From: Sipunculus nudus
Taxonomy: Eukaryota > Annelida > Sipuncula > Golfingiida > Sipunculidae
Direction: 5' to 3'
Assembly: GCA_026874595.1 (NCBI GenBank)
Contig: CM049312.1
Span: forward strand, 68,974,929-69,038,928
Length of the DNA: 64,000 nt
Part shown: positions 10,366 through 23,234 of the stretch, in pieces
How positions within the stretch are numbered: position 1 is the first letter of the stretch
Layout of the letters: every line of letters begins with the position of its first letter
Program-made: the position numbers and the translations under genes
The notes under the pieces: model-generated
Told to the model about the DNA's origin: nothing
Seen by the model: the letters and a program-made list of their open reading frames with translations, nothing else
The model's database searches: none

Positions 10366-11463
10366 TGTATATATTTTTATCACATTTGCTCTCTTACAGA
10401 TTTGTGACTATGTGTAAGTCATGAATTTAAAGCCCAGTAAAATTTCATATGAAAAATATAAGGCTTGCTTTTTACTGGCTTTAGCTGGATACATAAATTT
10501 AATTACTCCAGCTTTCAGTCCTGCACTGAAATATGATGTGCACATTGTTTACAAAAGGGGGGTCTATTGTTTGCACTGCAGGCCTTTGAATTGTTGAAAC
10601 TGCATACAGCCCCTGTTAGAACTTTAAAACTTATTTTAAAGCCATAGTAATGAAACACAAACCTGTGTGATATCCGCAAACCAGCGAGCTGAATTGGACT
10701 GCTAGTTTATTGGGTACAGTGGTGACAGTGGTAGAGTTTGGATGGAATTGATCCTGGGTTTAGACTAGTTATTCACAGATGTTCAAACCACCTACACTGG
10801 CCTCATCAATAATGATCACCTGTCACAAACACTCCGCACTAGGCTTTCATCTTCTGCATTTCCATGTTTGTTTGTGTCAACACTTCTTTGTTTAACATGT
10901 AGGGACTTTCCTTTAGTGGCATACTGGCCAATTGAAATTTTTAGCAATATTTACAGCTGGATGCCATTATCACATTATAAAACTGATAAATTAATATTTT
11001 ACTTTATTCATAAATTATTCTTCATCAGGGCTTTTAATAGGATATAAAATGGGAGAGACCAAACTTTTGGAGGGTCACTTGGGAATTAGAGCATTCCAAA
11101 GGGAGGTAATTTATGTTGAAGATTGAAGGGTTGTGTAAAAATGTATTATTTTAAAATATATTCCACCTAATTATTGTATCATTATATGATTTTAAATAGG
11201 GTCTTTATATGATGTTCTGGTTATAGAGAAATGTTAGGGGTAATCAAGAGAGGTCTGTGACAGCTACAAGAACCAGATTGATCCTCTTAGTCCTACAGCC
11301 AGAAACTGCCTGGCAATTAAATGCTCCAACCCCAAAAGCCAAGCATCCAAAGGCAATTATGAGAGTCACAGACACCTGTCCCCAAGTTCCTGAAATCCCT
11401 TCTTCATACTTTTTGTCAAGATCCATAATATAATTTGCATGCTCGGAGATACGCTAAATGTAA

Positions 11464-11466
<3 letters not shown>

Positions 11467-11525
<59 letters not shown>
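11467..11525. repeat. (TA)n microsatellite
   Basis: About 29 TA dinucleotides. Confidence 0.95.
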
Positions 11526-11529
<4 letters not shown>

Positions 11530-11880
11530 GTGTGGTTAAAGTAAAATATTTTATCCATATTAAGTCCACAAAACTGAGCACTATAAAGGCCCCGGCAACA
11601 CCAAATTCTGCGCTGCGCTGCAATGTGCGCAGCTCTGCACAGTGCTGTGCAGCGCTGCAAATACTGTACATAATAAACAGCTGGGCCTTTTTGTGGTGCT
11701 TCAAAGCAGAGAAAGTTGTATTTTTATCAGCTTTGCTTTGCAGTGCTGCACAGCGCAGAATTTCGTGTGGACAGCCAAGTCTATTTGCATATACTCAACA
11801 TTTTTGGCAGCACTTCGCTGCCCGGCACAGCTTAGTGTTCGGTGTGGACAGCCCTTCAGGCAGTGAACCTTTAAACTTAC

Positions 11881-11933
11881 CCACATATTTGGTGTTTAAT
11901 TGGTGTTTATAATTGGGCATCCTCTTCCACTCT
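11881..11933 (-). CDS. candidate internal exon, unknown protein
   Basis: A 53-bp minus-strand segment with a T-rich acceptor (TTATTAATTTTATTAAG) and a strong donor (GTGG|GTAAGTTT). One frame is open (EWKRMPNYKHQLNTKYV), with one split-codon base at each end, fitting between 12,647-12,896 and 9790-9847. Confidence 0.2.
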
Positions 11934-12646
11934 CTTAATAAAATTAATAATGGTGTACAGTAGAGCGCATACCCCTGCCCATGGTGTAAAAAATGATCTG
12001 TTATACCCTAGTTTTTTGTCATTCCCTTTCATAATCGATTGATGTTGCATTTTTGCATAATTGATCACAAACGATTATACATGCACATGTATGCAAACAA
12101 GTCCAGAAATTATCTAATTCAGACAGAGAAACAAGAAAGATGAGACACAAATAGGGAACAGCATTAAAACAGAACCTTTTGCAACAGTATTAACAATTAA
12201 TGTGGCCACTTAACCTTTGCCCCTCAGTGTGATGAACAAGTCAGAATTATTTACTTGTTCAATATTTGAAATATACTATGTAATTCTATACAGCAGATTT
12301 CATGATAATGTAGATCTAAGGTACATGATAATCAATAAATGAATGATCATTGGTTATTTTCTTTCATTTGTCAGACATGGTTTCACAACCAATTTCTACC
12401 ACTACAAGATCTGTCCTATAATATGGATCCCCACCAAAAATTAAAATGGGCCTTCAATCCCTGCATGGCCCATCCTGTAAAACATTTTGTGGAAATTTAT
12501 GAAGTAGTTTTTGCATAATCCTGCATGACTCAGACAAACCAACAAACAATATTCACAAACAGGTGAAACTTTGTGGAAACAGACCACAAACATGTATAGG
12601 TGAAACACAGAAACAAACCAACAAGGAGACACAGGTGAACCATTAC

Positions 12647-12896
12647 TTCCCTGAGATAGTAATGTCACATAATGAGCTTTCAGTGAGCCAAGGTGTATGC
12701 AGTTTTTGGTGGGATGTAGGCTTGTAATGATCTGACTGATATCCTGGTAGGAAGCTGTTAGTTAAAAAACACATCAGTGATTCCTGGAGTTGTTTCAGAT
12801 GAGCTCCTTGAAGAGATTTCACAAAGACTGTATGAGTAGACGGCATAACAGCATCGATGCTGTACCTGCTGCTGTAGGGCACTCTTTTAAGTTCCG
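12647..12896 (-). CDS. candidate internal exon, unknown protein
   Basis: A minus-strand frame open for 82 codons (includes SIDAVMPSTHTVFVKSLQG and FLTNSFLPGYQSDHYKPT), in a locally GC-richer stretch. The donor is GGGAA|GTAATG. The start is uncertain: either the weak acceptor CCAGGTTTAG at 12,897-12,898, or an initiator ATG at 12,916-12,918 preceded by an in-frame stop. Amino-acid composition is ordinary for a globular protein, but about 35 ORFs of this length are expected by chance in the window. Confidence 0.28.
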
Positions 12897-13783
12897 CTAA
12901 ACCTGGGCCTGGCTCCATAAAATGTTTTTATTTTCCTGATATTAATCTGCTGGGATAGCTATAAAGTGCATGGGTTCCTAAACAATGGGCCTTATGATCC
13001 TCATTATACAATGCTGAGTTATCCCCTCAGCACAGGAGCATTTATGTGTTATTAATGATTCTGAACCAAAACCACACAGCTTTACATAGATAAAAACTCA
13101 CCACTGCCCTAAAGATCAAAGAAAGTAAAAATATCACTGGTCATGTATAACAAGTATTAAGTCCTTTCAATGTCAATAACTGTTTGTTCATGAAACAAAT
13201 GACTTATAAATTTAAGCATCATATCAGACCCCCGATGATGCATGCAGTGTAGTGTTAATTAAGATTAGTTCAGTTCATTGTGTGGATGAAATCATTTGCT
13301 TATATGACTGAGAGTTCATGTAATTTCATTTTATTGTATAATTCAGATTAATTTAAATAATAGTAGATATTCTTGCATTATCGCGTTTTGAACAATTACA
13401 AAAGGACATTAAAACTTACCTTTCTAGAAAATGCTATACATAAATATTTTTATAATATTTTACAGATATAACTGTTTATACATTTTAGTGTCAATATTTG
13501 ATAATTTAGTAAATATATGGTTCTATTTTTAAATATGATGTTTGAGTTGTAAAGTGCATTTGAAACAGACATGTAAAAATTGCACTTTACGAAATAAATA
13601 TAGTTATAATTATAGTTATTCTTGCTTTGGACAGGTCTATTGGATTAGAGACAGCTTTAATTTTGCAAGATGGGTTATCCATGGGGTGAATTGACATGGG
13701 CAGAGTTCACTGGTGGTCCCAGTTGACATGGGCGGAGTAATGACAGTTCAAGACCAAAAATGGGCATTTATGAGGCGTTGCCA

Positions 13784-13797
13784 CATATATATATATG

Positions 13798-13838
<41 letters not shown>
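13784..13838. repeat. interrupted (TA)n microsatellite
   Basis: Two (TA) runs separated by TATGTAT. Confidence 0.9.
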
Positions 13839-13842
<4 letters not shown>

Positions 13843-14900
13843 TGCCAGAAATTAGGTCTGTATTATATAATTAAAAAAAGTTATGGGCCCAAACATAATG
13901 CATTTTGTAAATAATCAGGAAAGAAATTTGATCACTTAACACAAAACTTGTTAAAGCTAAGCACTTTTTTTCCAATAATGCAACTTTTATTAATCAAAAT
14001 TAAATTGTATACCCAAAATTAGATCAAAATCTTTTAAATTTTCTAAAATATTAGCAAAAATAAAAAATTTGTACCTTAAATTTTGCCCAATTTTGACCAT
14101 GGCACGTTTTTTTCCTGTAACTGCTGTGGATTTAATTTTCAAAGCATGTTTTTGATAGCATTTCAACTGATGACACCAAAAATTTGAAACCAGTTGATCA
14201 AAAACTGTAGATTTTATTCAAGTTTTCAAGCACCATGTCACATATTGTTTACATCAAGCTAGTGTTATGCAGTTTGCTAGAGCTCAGCTCCCCAGCTTCA
14301 GCTCTAAGTTCCTTAAATTTGGCATACAGTTAGATGTCTCCAAAATCCCCTACCATGCCAATAATTTGGTCACTAGGACTTAATTCCTTCGAGATGTTAA
14401 TGAAAAACTTCATTTTTCCATTAAAAACCCATTGTTACACTTTAAGACTGCCTAATATCAAAACCACTGATCTGACTTTGATCATACATAATTTACATAT
14501 TTTTCTATACATTCACTATGCACATGCCAGAAGTGATGTCAGTATTGCGTAATTGTTTTAAGTTATGGGCCCAAACATAAGGCACTTTTTAAAAAATCAA
14601 GAAATATATTTACTCCCTTAACAAGAGGATTGCTGAGGCTAGAGATTTTTTTGTCAGGGATGTAACATTATTTAATCAAGATTCAATTGAATACCCAAAA
14701 TTAGTTCTGAATTTTGCCCAACTTTGACCATTGCATGTTTGTTTCCTGAGAGCACTGTTGATATAACTTTCATATCATGCGCACATAAGGATTTCAGCTT
14801 TGTAGTTTAGAATGCTGAAAGAAATTGGCAAAAAATTGTAGCTTTTATGTAACTTTATGTTTTTATGAGACCATGTCAGACCCAGGCTCTACCCAGCCCC
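13839..14900 (+). mobile_element. F-family repeat, copy 1
   Basis: Blocks ACATGCCAGAAATTAGGTC, AAAAAGTTATGGGCCCAAAC, TTTGGCATACAGTTAGATGT and CCAAAATCCCCTACCATGCC occur in the same order at 42.1-43.5 kb. Two half-units of about 0.55 kb are visible here. No ORF of note. The right end is not resolved. Confidence 0.6.
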
Positions 14901-16082
14901 TCTTCAGTCACCTGTATGTTGACCTTGTTGACCTTTCAGCAAATTATGCACGCTTGAGGCAAGGCATACACTGGGGCAGCCAGGCAGCTAATGCCCAGCC
15001 ACAGTTGATCCAGGTGTCCAACCCAACTCATCTAGTAGTTGTTTTGAAAAACAACATAACAATTAACCATAAATTAATAAATTTTTATTGGTTTTTAATA
15101 ACAAATTAAAGAAAAATTAATAGAAAAGGAATTTGTTAGTTGATGAGTAACAGGATATTAACTTTCAGTTACTGATGATGTAAGAATCTTGTATGGATGG
15201 ATAGAATGTCAATGTCAATGTTATTCCAAATACACCATGCAGACCATGCAGTCACCTATGGTATTTTTCTGTTAAATTTTAATGATAAAAAATAAATCAT
15301 GTTATTCATTACTAATCATTAGGGATCATATGAAGGAAATTCATGATAGACAAAGATGCAGTTGATAATATTAATCTAGATTCCTACTGTGTCTAGTGTG
15401 TAGATTGATGGGAAAGTAGGCCAAAGTGAATATATCACATTTATTTTTTTTTAATATAAATAAAAGCCATAAATCCAGGTACTAATGATCATTATTTAAA
15501 TTTGTGAATTTTGTATATTCTGGATTCTCAACATCATTGTTTGGCTAAAACTGAATAAATAATAGACATGGTGAGAATGCTTTACAAATGTATTTGAATA
15601 TGAATATGAATATGAACTGCATGGAAAAATTTTATTGCATAAGAATGGGAATTCAGGTAAAAATGAAAGTATTTGAATACCAGTGCAGATACTTTCAAAA
15701 TGTATTCATGAATGCATTCATGAATATATTCTATAATATTATTTTAATAATCATTTCAGTTATACTTTATTTTAAAAATTCATATGATTTTCTTATTATT
15801 TTTAATTAAAAATTATATTGGCACAATATTTGTTATTAAATTTAATAAATAGTTAAACTCTTTTATTACATGTGCTGCTGATAAGTTATATGGCCAAGTC
15901 AAAATCACAAGACAATAGCACTCCATTTGTTAATAAAATAAATGAAATCAATCCTGTTCCCTGTCTCCAAAGATACTATCAAAATCATACATAAGGTAAA
16001 CAACTCATAATTAAGCTTATATTTATTACCACACAAAACCAGCATGTGCCTCATTCCAAAATCATATTTTTTATCATATATA

Positions 16083-16118
16083 ACAGCTGAGCGCCATGAC
16101 CCATGGGTCCCTTGTTGT
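16083..16118 (+). mobile_element. 3' end of a truncated repeat element
   Basis: CAGCTGAGCGCCATGACCCA and its continuation contain the perfect palindrome GACCCATGGGTC (16,098-16,109), followed by CCTTGTTGTT. This is the same terminal signature as at 46.49 and 48.10 kb. No matching head is seen upstream. Confidence 0.6.
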
Positions 16119-16755
16119 TCATATACCTGCTGGGTGATGGCGCTCTGAGGTCGTGACCTCGTATGACCTGTTTTGGTCAAAGAGACAGCCCGATGACAAG
16201 CATAATTTGGTGCACCATTGTGATGTTACATGTGAATAGTGAATAATCAGTCAAATTGGTGTTTATTTAAGAAATCTCGAAATTGTGTGTAGACTTCACA
16301 ATTTTTATTTAATTAGGATTGGCCAAATATATTTCCTAACAAAAGTTATTGTAGGGTCTCATACTCCTTTTAAATCAATAGGACCATGCACCACCAAAGA
16401 CTACTGTTCATACATTGTGCTCAGCTTCCTGCACGCGGTAGCATTAATTAATTAGCGACATTTTGCACTTAAATTGTTGCTCATATGATTCATTAAATAA
16501 CTCACAAACGTTGTTTGCATCGTTGTTTTTCAACTTCAAGACTGTTGATTACTGCAGTTTAATAAACTTTCTATCCCAGGTAGCAGCACTGCTAAAGGAC
16601 TTAGTCAACAGATACCACACATAAAAGGAATGTTCATTTGTATATTGAGCATATATAAAGTGAACTATCCAAAAGTCAATCATTCTATGCTTCATTATCA
16701 CATCAACCAGAGCTCAAGATTCTTATTTGATCACATTCTTCATTTATTTTTACAA

Positions 16756-16773
16756 TATATATATATATATATA
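16756..16773. repeat. short (TA)n tract
   Basis: Nine TA dinucleotides in a very A+T-rich stretch (16.75-16.9 kb). Confidence 0.8.
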
Positions 16774-17167
16774 CATAATTATAAATTACAAATATATATG
16801 TAATCTTTTCAGAATATACCTTAGATATAATTATTATTAATATAATTTCAATTTTAATTATATAAATTTCAAATTATACATACAATCAATTAAAGAACCA
16901 ATATTAATAAATGACAAATTATATAACACAACTCCTCTAATCAGGAAAACTCACTAATCAGGACAAAATCCTCAAGTCCCTTGAGTGTCAGACTCAGAGG
17001 AGTTTCAATGATCAACAAGGTTTATTGGTATCTGAATTGGAAGCTTTCTATGGTATTAGGATGAAGGGTTGATGATCATTATGGATATGGTGAAAAAGGA
17101 TATCAAAGGCTCTCAATAGGAAGAAATTCCAGGACGCTCAGGCAAAAATTTTGGGGAGTCTAGATAT

Positions 17168-17496
17168 AAGCTTAGGCCAAAAAAAATAAGGTTTGGTTCT
17201 CAGGCAATTTTTTATTTTTTATTTTTTTGTATGTTTCGATAAAAATGTCAAATGACAAGGGACCAACATGATGATAACAGATTTATTTTGCAAAAACAAG
17301 TAAAAGCACTACATAAAAAAAAGGAAATTTTATCAAAATTGTTTGATTTTATCTTCTTGAAAGAAATGTCCGAGCGGCAAGAGCTCAAAATTGGTAAGTT
17401 TTTTATTGAAAATAAAAAATAAAATTGTTGATGCGGGGGTTAAAAATTGACACGGGCGGTGCCTGAGAACCGTACCTTTTATTTTTTTTGGCATAA
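17168..17496. mobile_element. MITE-like element, copy with 11-bp flanking repeat
   Basis: Ends are inverted: AGGCCAAAAAAAATAAGG..GGTTCTCAGGCA on the left and TGCCTGAGAACC..TTTTATTTTTTTTGGC on the right. AGTCTAGATAT is present exactly at 17,157-17,167 and 17,497-17,507, as expected of a target-site duplication (11 bp is in the range of Mutator-like elements). No transposase ORF. Related copies at 24,523 and 32,283. Confidence 0.75.
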
Positions 17497-18124
17497 AGTC
17501 TAGATATTTTCAACATACATGCCTTGCTGAAGTCTCAACTGTCATATAATCACATTCAGTGGCACCATGAAATTACTTTTATCAATTAACACCTGGATGA
17601 TGATCCAGATCAGCTGAAACTTTTAATCAGCTCTTCCTCAGGTACATTAAATTGAAATCCCTCAAAAAACTTTACTCAACCCTTGGATGTTGTCATGTTC
17701 TGTCGGTCTCTTTTGATGTCAACACATCTTTGATTTCCTATAATTGACCTGTTTACCAATACACAGAGTCACTCATTGCCACTGTACTGTAAGTCCTTTG
17801 TAATTTCCCTGAGTGTGAAACATCAATACTTAAGTCTCCACTAATTACACAAGCGAGGCACTTTATCCTATAGCTGACATGATAAAAGCCTCACACCGCA
17901 CCAGTCTGTTGCAAGCATTGGTCGTCTTGTAATTGGCTTGCCTGTGCTGGGGAGGAGTGACTTGGCTAATTGTCAATTAAGCCTGAGTTCTCATGGCCTG
18001 AAAGGAGCCAGAAGGAGGTTAGGTTGTCAACCTTGTCTGTCTGTCTGTTTTGTTGTCCGTGAACAAGACACCTCTGAGAGTTGAAGATGGATGTTCTTTT
18101 TAAAACCAGGCTTATTATCTAATT

Positions 18125-18125
18125 A

Positions 18126-18171
<46 letters not shown>
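18125..18171. repeat. (TA)n microsatellite
   Basis: About 20 TA dinucleotides with one early interruption. Confidence 0.95.
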
Positions 18172-18173
<2 letters not shown>

Positions 18174-18748
18174 TAAATGCAATTTTAGAACTTTTGGAAA
18201 TACAAGAGGGATCTGCCAAGATTTCTGATTGGTTTATTTGTATGCACTTACACAGTAGAAATAAACTTGTATAGGGCACTATCAATGGTACAAAAGAAAC
18301 GTACAGTCTTGCACTGATCCTCAGTGATTCATGTCATGTATATCTTTCTTCCCTGATTCCTTATCTACATGTGTCTGTGTACCTATTTTCATTTTTCGAT
18401 TGAATATGTGGAAATGCAGCTTGATGGACAAATCTAGCTCAATTAGATTTTGTGGTGATATGGTTAAATTATTTTTTGTTTGTTTGATTCGATGTAAATT
18501 CAAAGTAACAGTTTTCATCTGATTGTACATGTGTAAGCATTTTTAGAATATCTACAGCTACTGCTGCTGACCTCTGTTGGTAAAATTCTGTACTAAAACT
18601 ATCAATTAAGGGGCCATTTATTACATGATGTATTCTTACATTAAGTAAAAATTCTTAAAGGTACTTATAGTAACTTGCCATTATGTGTATGACCTTAAGC
18701 TAGCGGTTTTGGCTGTATACCAAAGTTTACTAGTGAAACCTCTCTCAC

Positions 18749-18878
18749 TAACAGGCAGCTCATGCAGTGTCTCAATCTTTCTATCCTGTTGTTTGTTTTG
18801 TTTTGGTTGTGTGTGTGTTGATAAAGACAATCCAGATAAGTCTGTCTGTTTAGTTTGATAATACGCATTCACACCATC
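18749..18878 (-). CDS. candidate internal exon, unknown protein
   Basis: A minus-strand segment after an excellent acceptor (CATCTTTTCTTGATTTCAG). The frame is open from GAT through 65 codons to a TAA at 18,681. The donor TTA|GTGAGA would end the exon at 18,749 with one base over; otherwise it is a terminal exon. The peptide is Q/K/T-rich and looks disordered (THTQPKQNKQQDRKIETLH). Confidence 0.25.
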
Positions 18879-18944
18879 CTGAAATCAAGAAAAGATGTAC
18901 ATCTATGATTCACCAATTTATTCAGCGGGACATACGTTCTATGA

Positions 18945-19410
18945 GATACCCGTAGCTTAGCTTCCATCGGTTAACTTTTATTGTTGCCACGATACAAGGG
19001 CTCTGATGGATTTTCACAAAACTCACCATAACTACATACCAGTAGACTATTTTGCCCTAGTTCGATGCATATTTAATGAGGTCAGGTCACCAGGCTACTC
19101 TGTGGTGTCTCCGCAATAAACTCAACTGAAATATATTAACCAATATGATATCTTGCCAAGTTTGATTCCAGCAAAATCCATGCATATTTTTTAATGAGGT
19201 CAAAAGTCACCAGATTTTGGTGGTGCCGTGATGACTGTGACAAAAACCTGATTGATTTTCATGAAACTCATTATTAATATTAAGCAATAGAGTCTCTCTC
19301 CTGAATTACATTCACTGCAAAATCCATGCATATTCAATGAGGTCAGAGGTCACAAGACATACAACAGGTATTATGCACCATTTGAGGTGCTCTTGTATGT
19401 TTTTCACCAT
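18945..19410 (+). mobile_element. G-family repeat, copy 2
   Basis: Same order of blocks as 1545-2110, including TGATGGATTTTCACAAAACTC, GATGCATATTTAATGAGGTCA and the tail ACAACAGGTATTATGCACCA. It contains a perfect DR1 (AGGTCAGAGGTCA) at 19,340-19,352. Confidence 0.75.
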
Positions 19411-19607
19411 CTTGATTTAATGACAGTCATGCAGGGTGCTATATATTTGTTTTCTCTCTTAATTGCCACTGGTTGTGCCGGGTGCAAGTTTGATCCTGCT
19501 ATATGTAGACAATACTAGACATAAGAGAATGGTTTCAGAAAAAAATCTTGGCAGATACTGGCTATTATAAATTTCCATTTATATACATAAACAAAGCAAT
19601 CCAAAGC

Positions 19608-22331
19608 TTTTTAGCGAACCTGTGAGCTTATGCAATGGTGCGGCGGCGTCCGTTGTGTGTCGTGCATTGTGCATGGTCTGTACATTATCCATATCTATCT
19701 CTAAAACGGCAGGAGCTAGCATCACCAAACTTTTTGCAAATAATCAGTCATTCAAAAAACTATATCAGATTTTGTTTATTTTTTTTCTTACTGCATTTTC
19801 TTAGATTTTATAGGGAAAAAGCTAAAAAAGCTTTAAAAATCTTCTTCTCCGAAACTGTCCAGCCAAATTGTCCAATATTTCACAGAAATGATCCCTTGAA
19901 CCATCTCTCAAGTTTGTTCGAATGGTTCCAGTTCAGAGATTTTTGGCCGAGTTACAGGAGGTTGAACTTAGTCATCTGTCCAAAAAAGCACACTAAAATT
20001 AACATCTTAGAAACGGCTAGAGCTATAATCACCAAATTTTATACCAATGTTTGTCATATATGTCATACTGATTTTGAGGTTTTGGTGGCGCCACCTACAT
20101 TGATGTATTTTTTTAAAAGCGAAACTGTAATTTTAAACTCTTCTAGCTTATACACTGATTTATGATAAAACTGTTAAGCTCATGATTGGTTCAAACTTTT
20201 AAAGAATTATTCTATAGTAGGGTTCTGCCAGTTTTATAAGAATAGATTGGGTAAATACAGTTTTAAAAAAGCATTGTAGCCAATTGAAAAAGGCTTTCTG
20301 TATTTGAAAACAGATTTGACAATAAGATGAGTTTCAGCAGCCAAGTCAAGAGGTCACTCAGTACAAACAGGTGGGGTCCAGACATCACCATGGCAACTGA
20401 CCTGGCTCTGAGGGGTTGTCTAGGCAATGTGTCTAGATGTCTAGACACAGCGTCTAGATGTCTGGACACAATGTTTAGATGCAAAATTCCCAGATTATTG
20501 GAACTATATCTTTCAACTGTTTGAAAAAACTTGGTTTGCATTTTAAGCGAATCGGGTTTATCATTAGGTCACATGTGAACTGCTGCACCCTCATTTTTTT
20601 GTTGACCTCTGACCTTTCCTTGCTGCCCAGCGTCCATTTGTGTGTCTGTTTCCACAAATAAACCCGCATATCTCAGGAACCGTTTGACTGATCAGGCTAA
20701 AAATTTTGCACAAATGTAGCCCTTTTATAGCTTTATAACATACACTAAAAATGGTGGCGCCACCTGCAACCATTTTTGCACAGCATCCATTTGTTCATCT
20801 GCCTTGGGATAATATCACTCATATCTCAGCAGTTGTTTGACTTATCAACCTGAAATTTTGCAGTTTTATACATCCTGGACAGGTTTCTCAATTTTATGAC
20901 AGGTGGCGCCACCTACATTCATGTTTACTCTGCAGACATCCAAGCTCATATCTAGGGAACTGTTTGACCAATTGGGCCAAAATTTTGCATGTGTATAGAT
21001 CTCACATAGTTCTTCATCATAGGCAAAACTGGTGGCGCCACCTGCAACCACTTATGCATAGCACCCATCTGTTCATCTGCCTTGGGATAAAATCACTCGT
21101 ATCTCAGCAGTGGTTTGACTTATCCACCTGAAATTTTGCAGGTTTATACATCCTGGACAGCTTTCTCGATTTTATGACAGGTGGCGCCACCTACATTCAC
21201 GTTTACTCTGCAGACATCCAAGCTCATATCTAGGGAACTGTTTGACCAATTGGGCCAAAATTTTGCATGTGTATAGATCTCACATAGTTCTTCATCATAG
21301 GCAAAACTGGTGGCGCCACCTGCAACCACTTATGCATAGCACCCATCTGTTCATCTGCCTTGGGATAAAATCACTCGTATCTCAGCAGTGGTTTGACTTA
21401 TCCACCTGAAATTTTGCAGGTTTATACATCCTGGACAGCTTTCTCGATTTTATGACAGGTGGCGCCACCTACATTCACGTTTACTCTGCAGACATCCAAG
21501 CTCATATCTCGGGAACTGTTTGACCGATTGGGCCAATATTTGCATGTGTATAGATCTCACACAGCTCTTCATTATATGCAAAACTGGAGTGGCCACCTGC
21601 ATCCACTTATGCACAGCGTCCATCTGTTCATCTGCCTGTGTGTAAAATCACTAATTTCTCAGCAGTGGTTTGACATATCGACCTGAAATTTTGCAGGTTT
21701 ATACATCTTGGACAGGTTTCTCGATTTTATAATAGGCGGCGCCACCTACATTCACGTTTACTCTGCAGACCTCCAAGCTCATATCTCGGGAACCGTTTAA
21801 CCAATTGGGCCAAAATTTTGCATGTGTATAGATCTCACATAGCTCTTCATCATAGGCAAAACTGGCTGCGCCACCTGCCACCACTTATGCACAGCGTCCA
21901 TCTGTTCATCTGCCTTGGGATAAAATCACTTGTATCTCAGCAGTGGTTTGACTTATCCTCTTGAAATTTTGCAGGTTTATACATCCTGGACAATTTTTTC
22001 GATATTTTGACAGGTGGCACCACCTACATTCACGTTTAAGCTGCAGACATCCATGCTAATATACAACACACCTCACTCTATTCCCCTTGCCACTTAATCC
22101 ATGTTTCACTTCAACCATCCCACTCTGATTTCTGCGGATACACATAGTCGCTTGTCAACTACCCATATTCTAGTTTTAAAATGTCCTAGTCTGAAACTTG
22201 CAGGTCCGAAATTGCTGAAATCATAATGACTAAGGTAGATATGCAGGATCAATATTAAATTTTAAAAATAAACCTCCATTCACACTCCCAAACTTTGCAC
22301 AGGTTCGCATTAGGCCTATAGGCCTTGTTTT
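19608..22331 (+). mobile_element. composite HINE-like element, 2.7 kb
   Basis: The head TTTTTAGCGAACCTGTGAGC and the tail CACAGGTTCGCATTAGGCCT, then ATAGGCCTTGTTTT, carry inverted GCGAACCTGTG/CACAGGTTCGC. The tail contains the perfect palindrome AGGCCTATAGGCCT followed by TGTTTT. The interior is non-coding and includes the 278-bp array. A second copy with the same ends is at 57.7-60.2 kb. Subterminal inverted repeats, a 3' palindrome, T-rich flanks and internal tandem repeats are features of Helentron-associated elements; no Rep/helicase is present, so it would be non-autonomous. Confidence 0.65.
20620..22040 (+). repeat. 278-bp higher-order tandem array
   Basis: Markers GGTGGCGCC at 20,902, 21,180, 21,458, 21,735 and 22,013 give a period of 278, 278, 277 and 278 bp. 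Each unit splits into two diverged halves of about 139 bp, both carrying GGTGGCGCCACCT, a CATATCTCAGG..GTTTGAC block, and AAATTTTGCA. Adjacent units are very similar (one pair nearly identical), while the first partial unit at 20.62-20.78 kb is more diverged. The ORFs in it are translation artefacts. Confidence 0.9.
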
Positions 22332-23170
22332 AGCCAAAATGGTGTGAATCCAGCTCAGGAGGTTGTTTCAAACCGTTTTGTATGTGAATAATTTTATCCG
22401 CTTTGATTAATTGTTGTGTAAAGTGCTAGAATGGTTTGGACTCAGTTTTCAAGCAGCAACTTGGTCACAGCACAAGCGCGAACGCTTGTGTCAGCATTTT
22501 GTTGAAGATTGTTCCACATGTGAAATGTTAAATCTCATGCATGCATCAGCTAGTGCCAGATACAAATGTTAACACACTAAACCAATTTGACCAAACTGCT
22601 TTGACCAACTCAGTTTGACAACATTTTGTTTGAAAGGGGTAATTTAAATGTATGTTGTAACCTGTAGAGGTACATATATCAATCACAGACTTTCCTAGAG
22701 TTAAATGAAAGCATATATTTCCTCGTCACAAATGGAAAGTTACGTGCAAAAATGTTTAATCAATTACAGCACTGAAAGATCGATGATCAGATCATTTTGC
22801 ACTTACTGACTCAACATCAAACATGATCCATCATCGACCCTGTACTAGCCCCAGTAGAGGTATAAGCTCTGTTGAGTTGAGTTGGTGACAACCTATTTGC
22901 CAATGCAATGTACTTTAAGCAACCTGTAAATATATGCCTTTTATAATTGTTATTATTTCTTTGGTGTTAGAATGCCAACCTGGTGTCTGCGCTAATTTTT
23001 GTGGTATACAACTTCATATTCTCTAGGTTAAAATTCATGATTTTCAATTCTTCAGAGTTTCGCAAAGGTTTCATTTTTGCAATTTACTATACAGTTACCT
23101 ACACAATGTACATAACGATTATTATATCAGTTATCTTGTATGTACACAAGATCTTAACAATTGCATGCAG

Positions 23171-23234
23171 AGCTAAGGGAACATCTGACGAAACAGGTTG
23201 AAATTCTTCATGCGGTAGAGGCAGATACACAAAG
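23171..23234 (+). CDS. candidate plus-strand coiled-coil exon
   Basis: A 64-bp plus-strand segment between AACAATTGCATGCAG and AAAG|GTATCA. The open frame LREHLTKQVEILHAVEADTQ has a heptad-like pattern. Splice signals are moderate. Two split-codon bases at each end. No homologue recognised. Confidence 0.18.

Noticed and set aside
11366-11912. ORFs of 112 and 157 codons on both strands
   Set aside because: Both run through the (TA)n tract, which reads as Ile-Tyr in both directions; the remainder has no domain or splice support.
19635-20165. 176-codon plus-strand ORF
   Set aside because: It lies in the head of the composite repeat element; the equivalent stretch at 57.75-58.0 kb is open only in part and with different sense.
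20620-22040. CRISPR-like array
   Set aside because: Repeats are directly tandem with no unique spacers, and the unit is 278 bp in a eukaryotic background.
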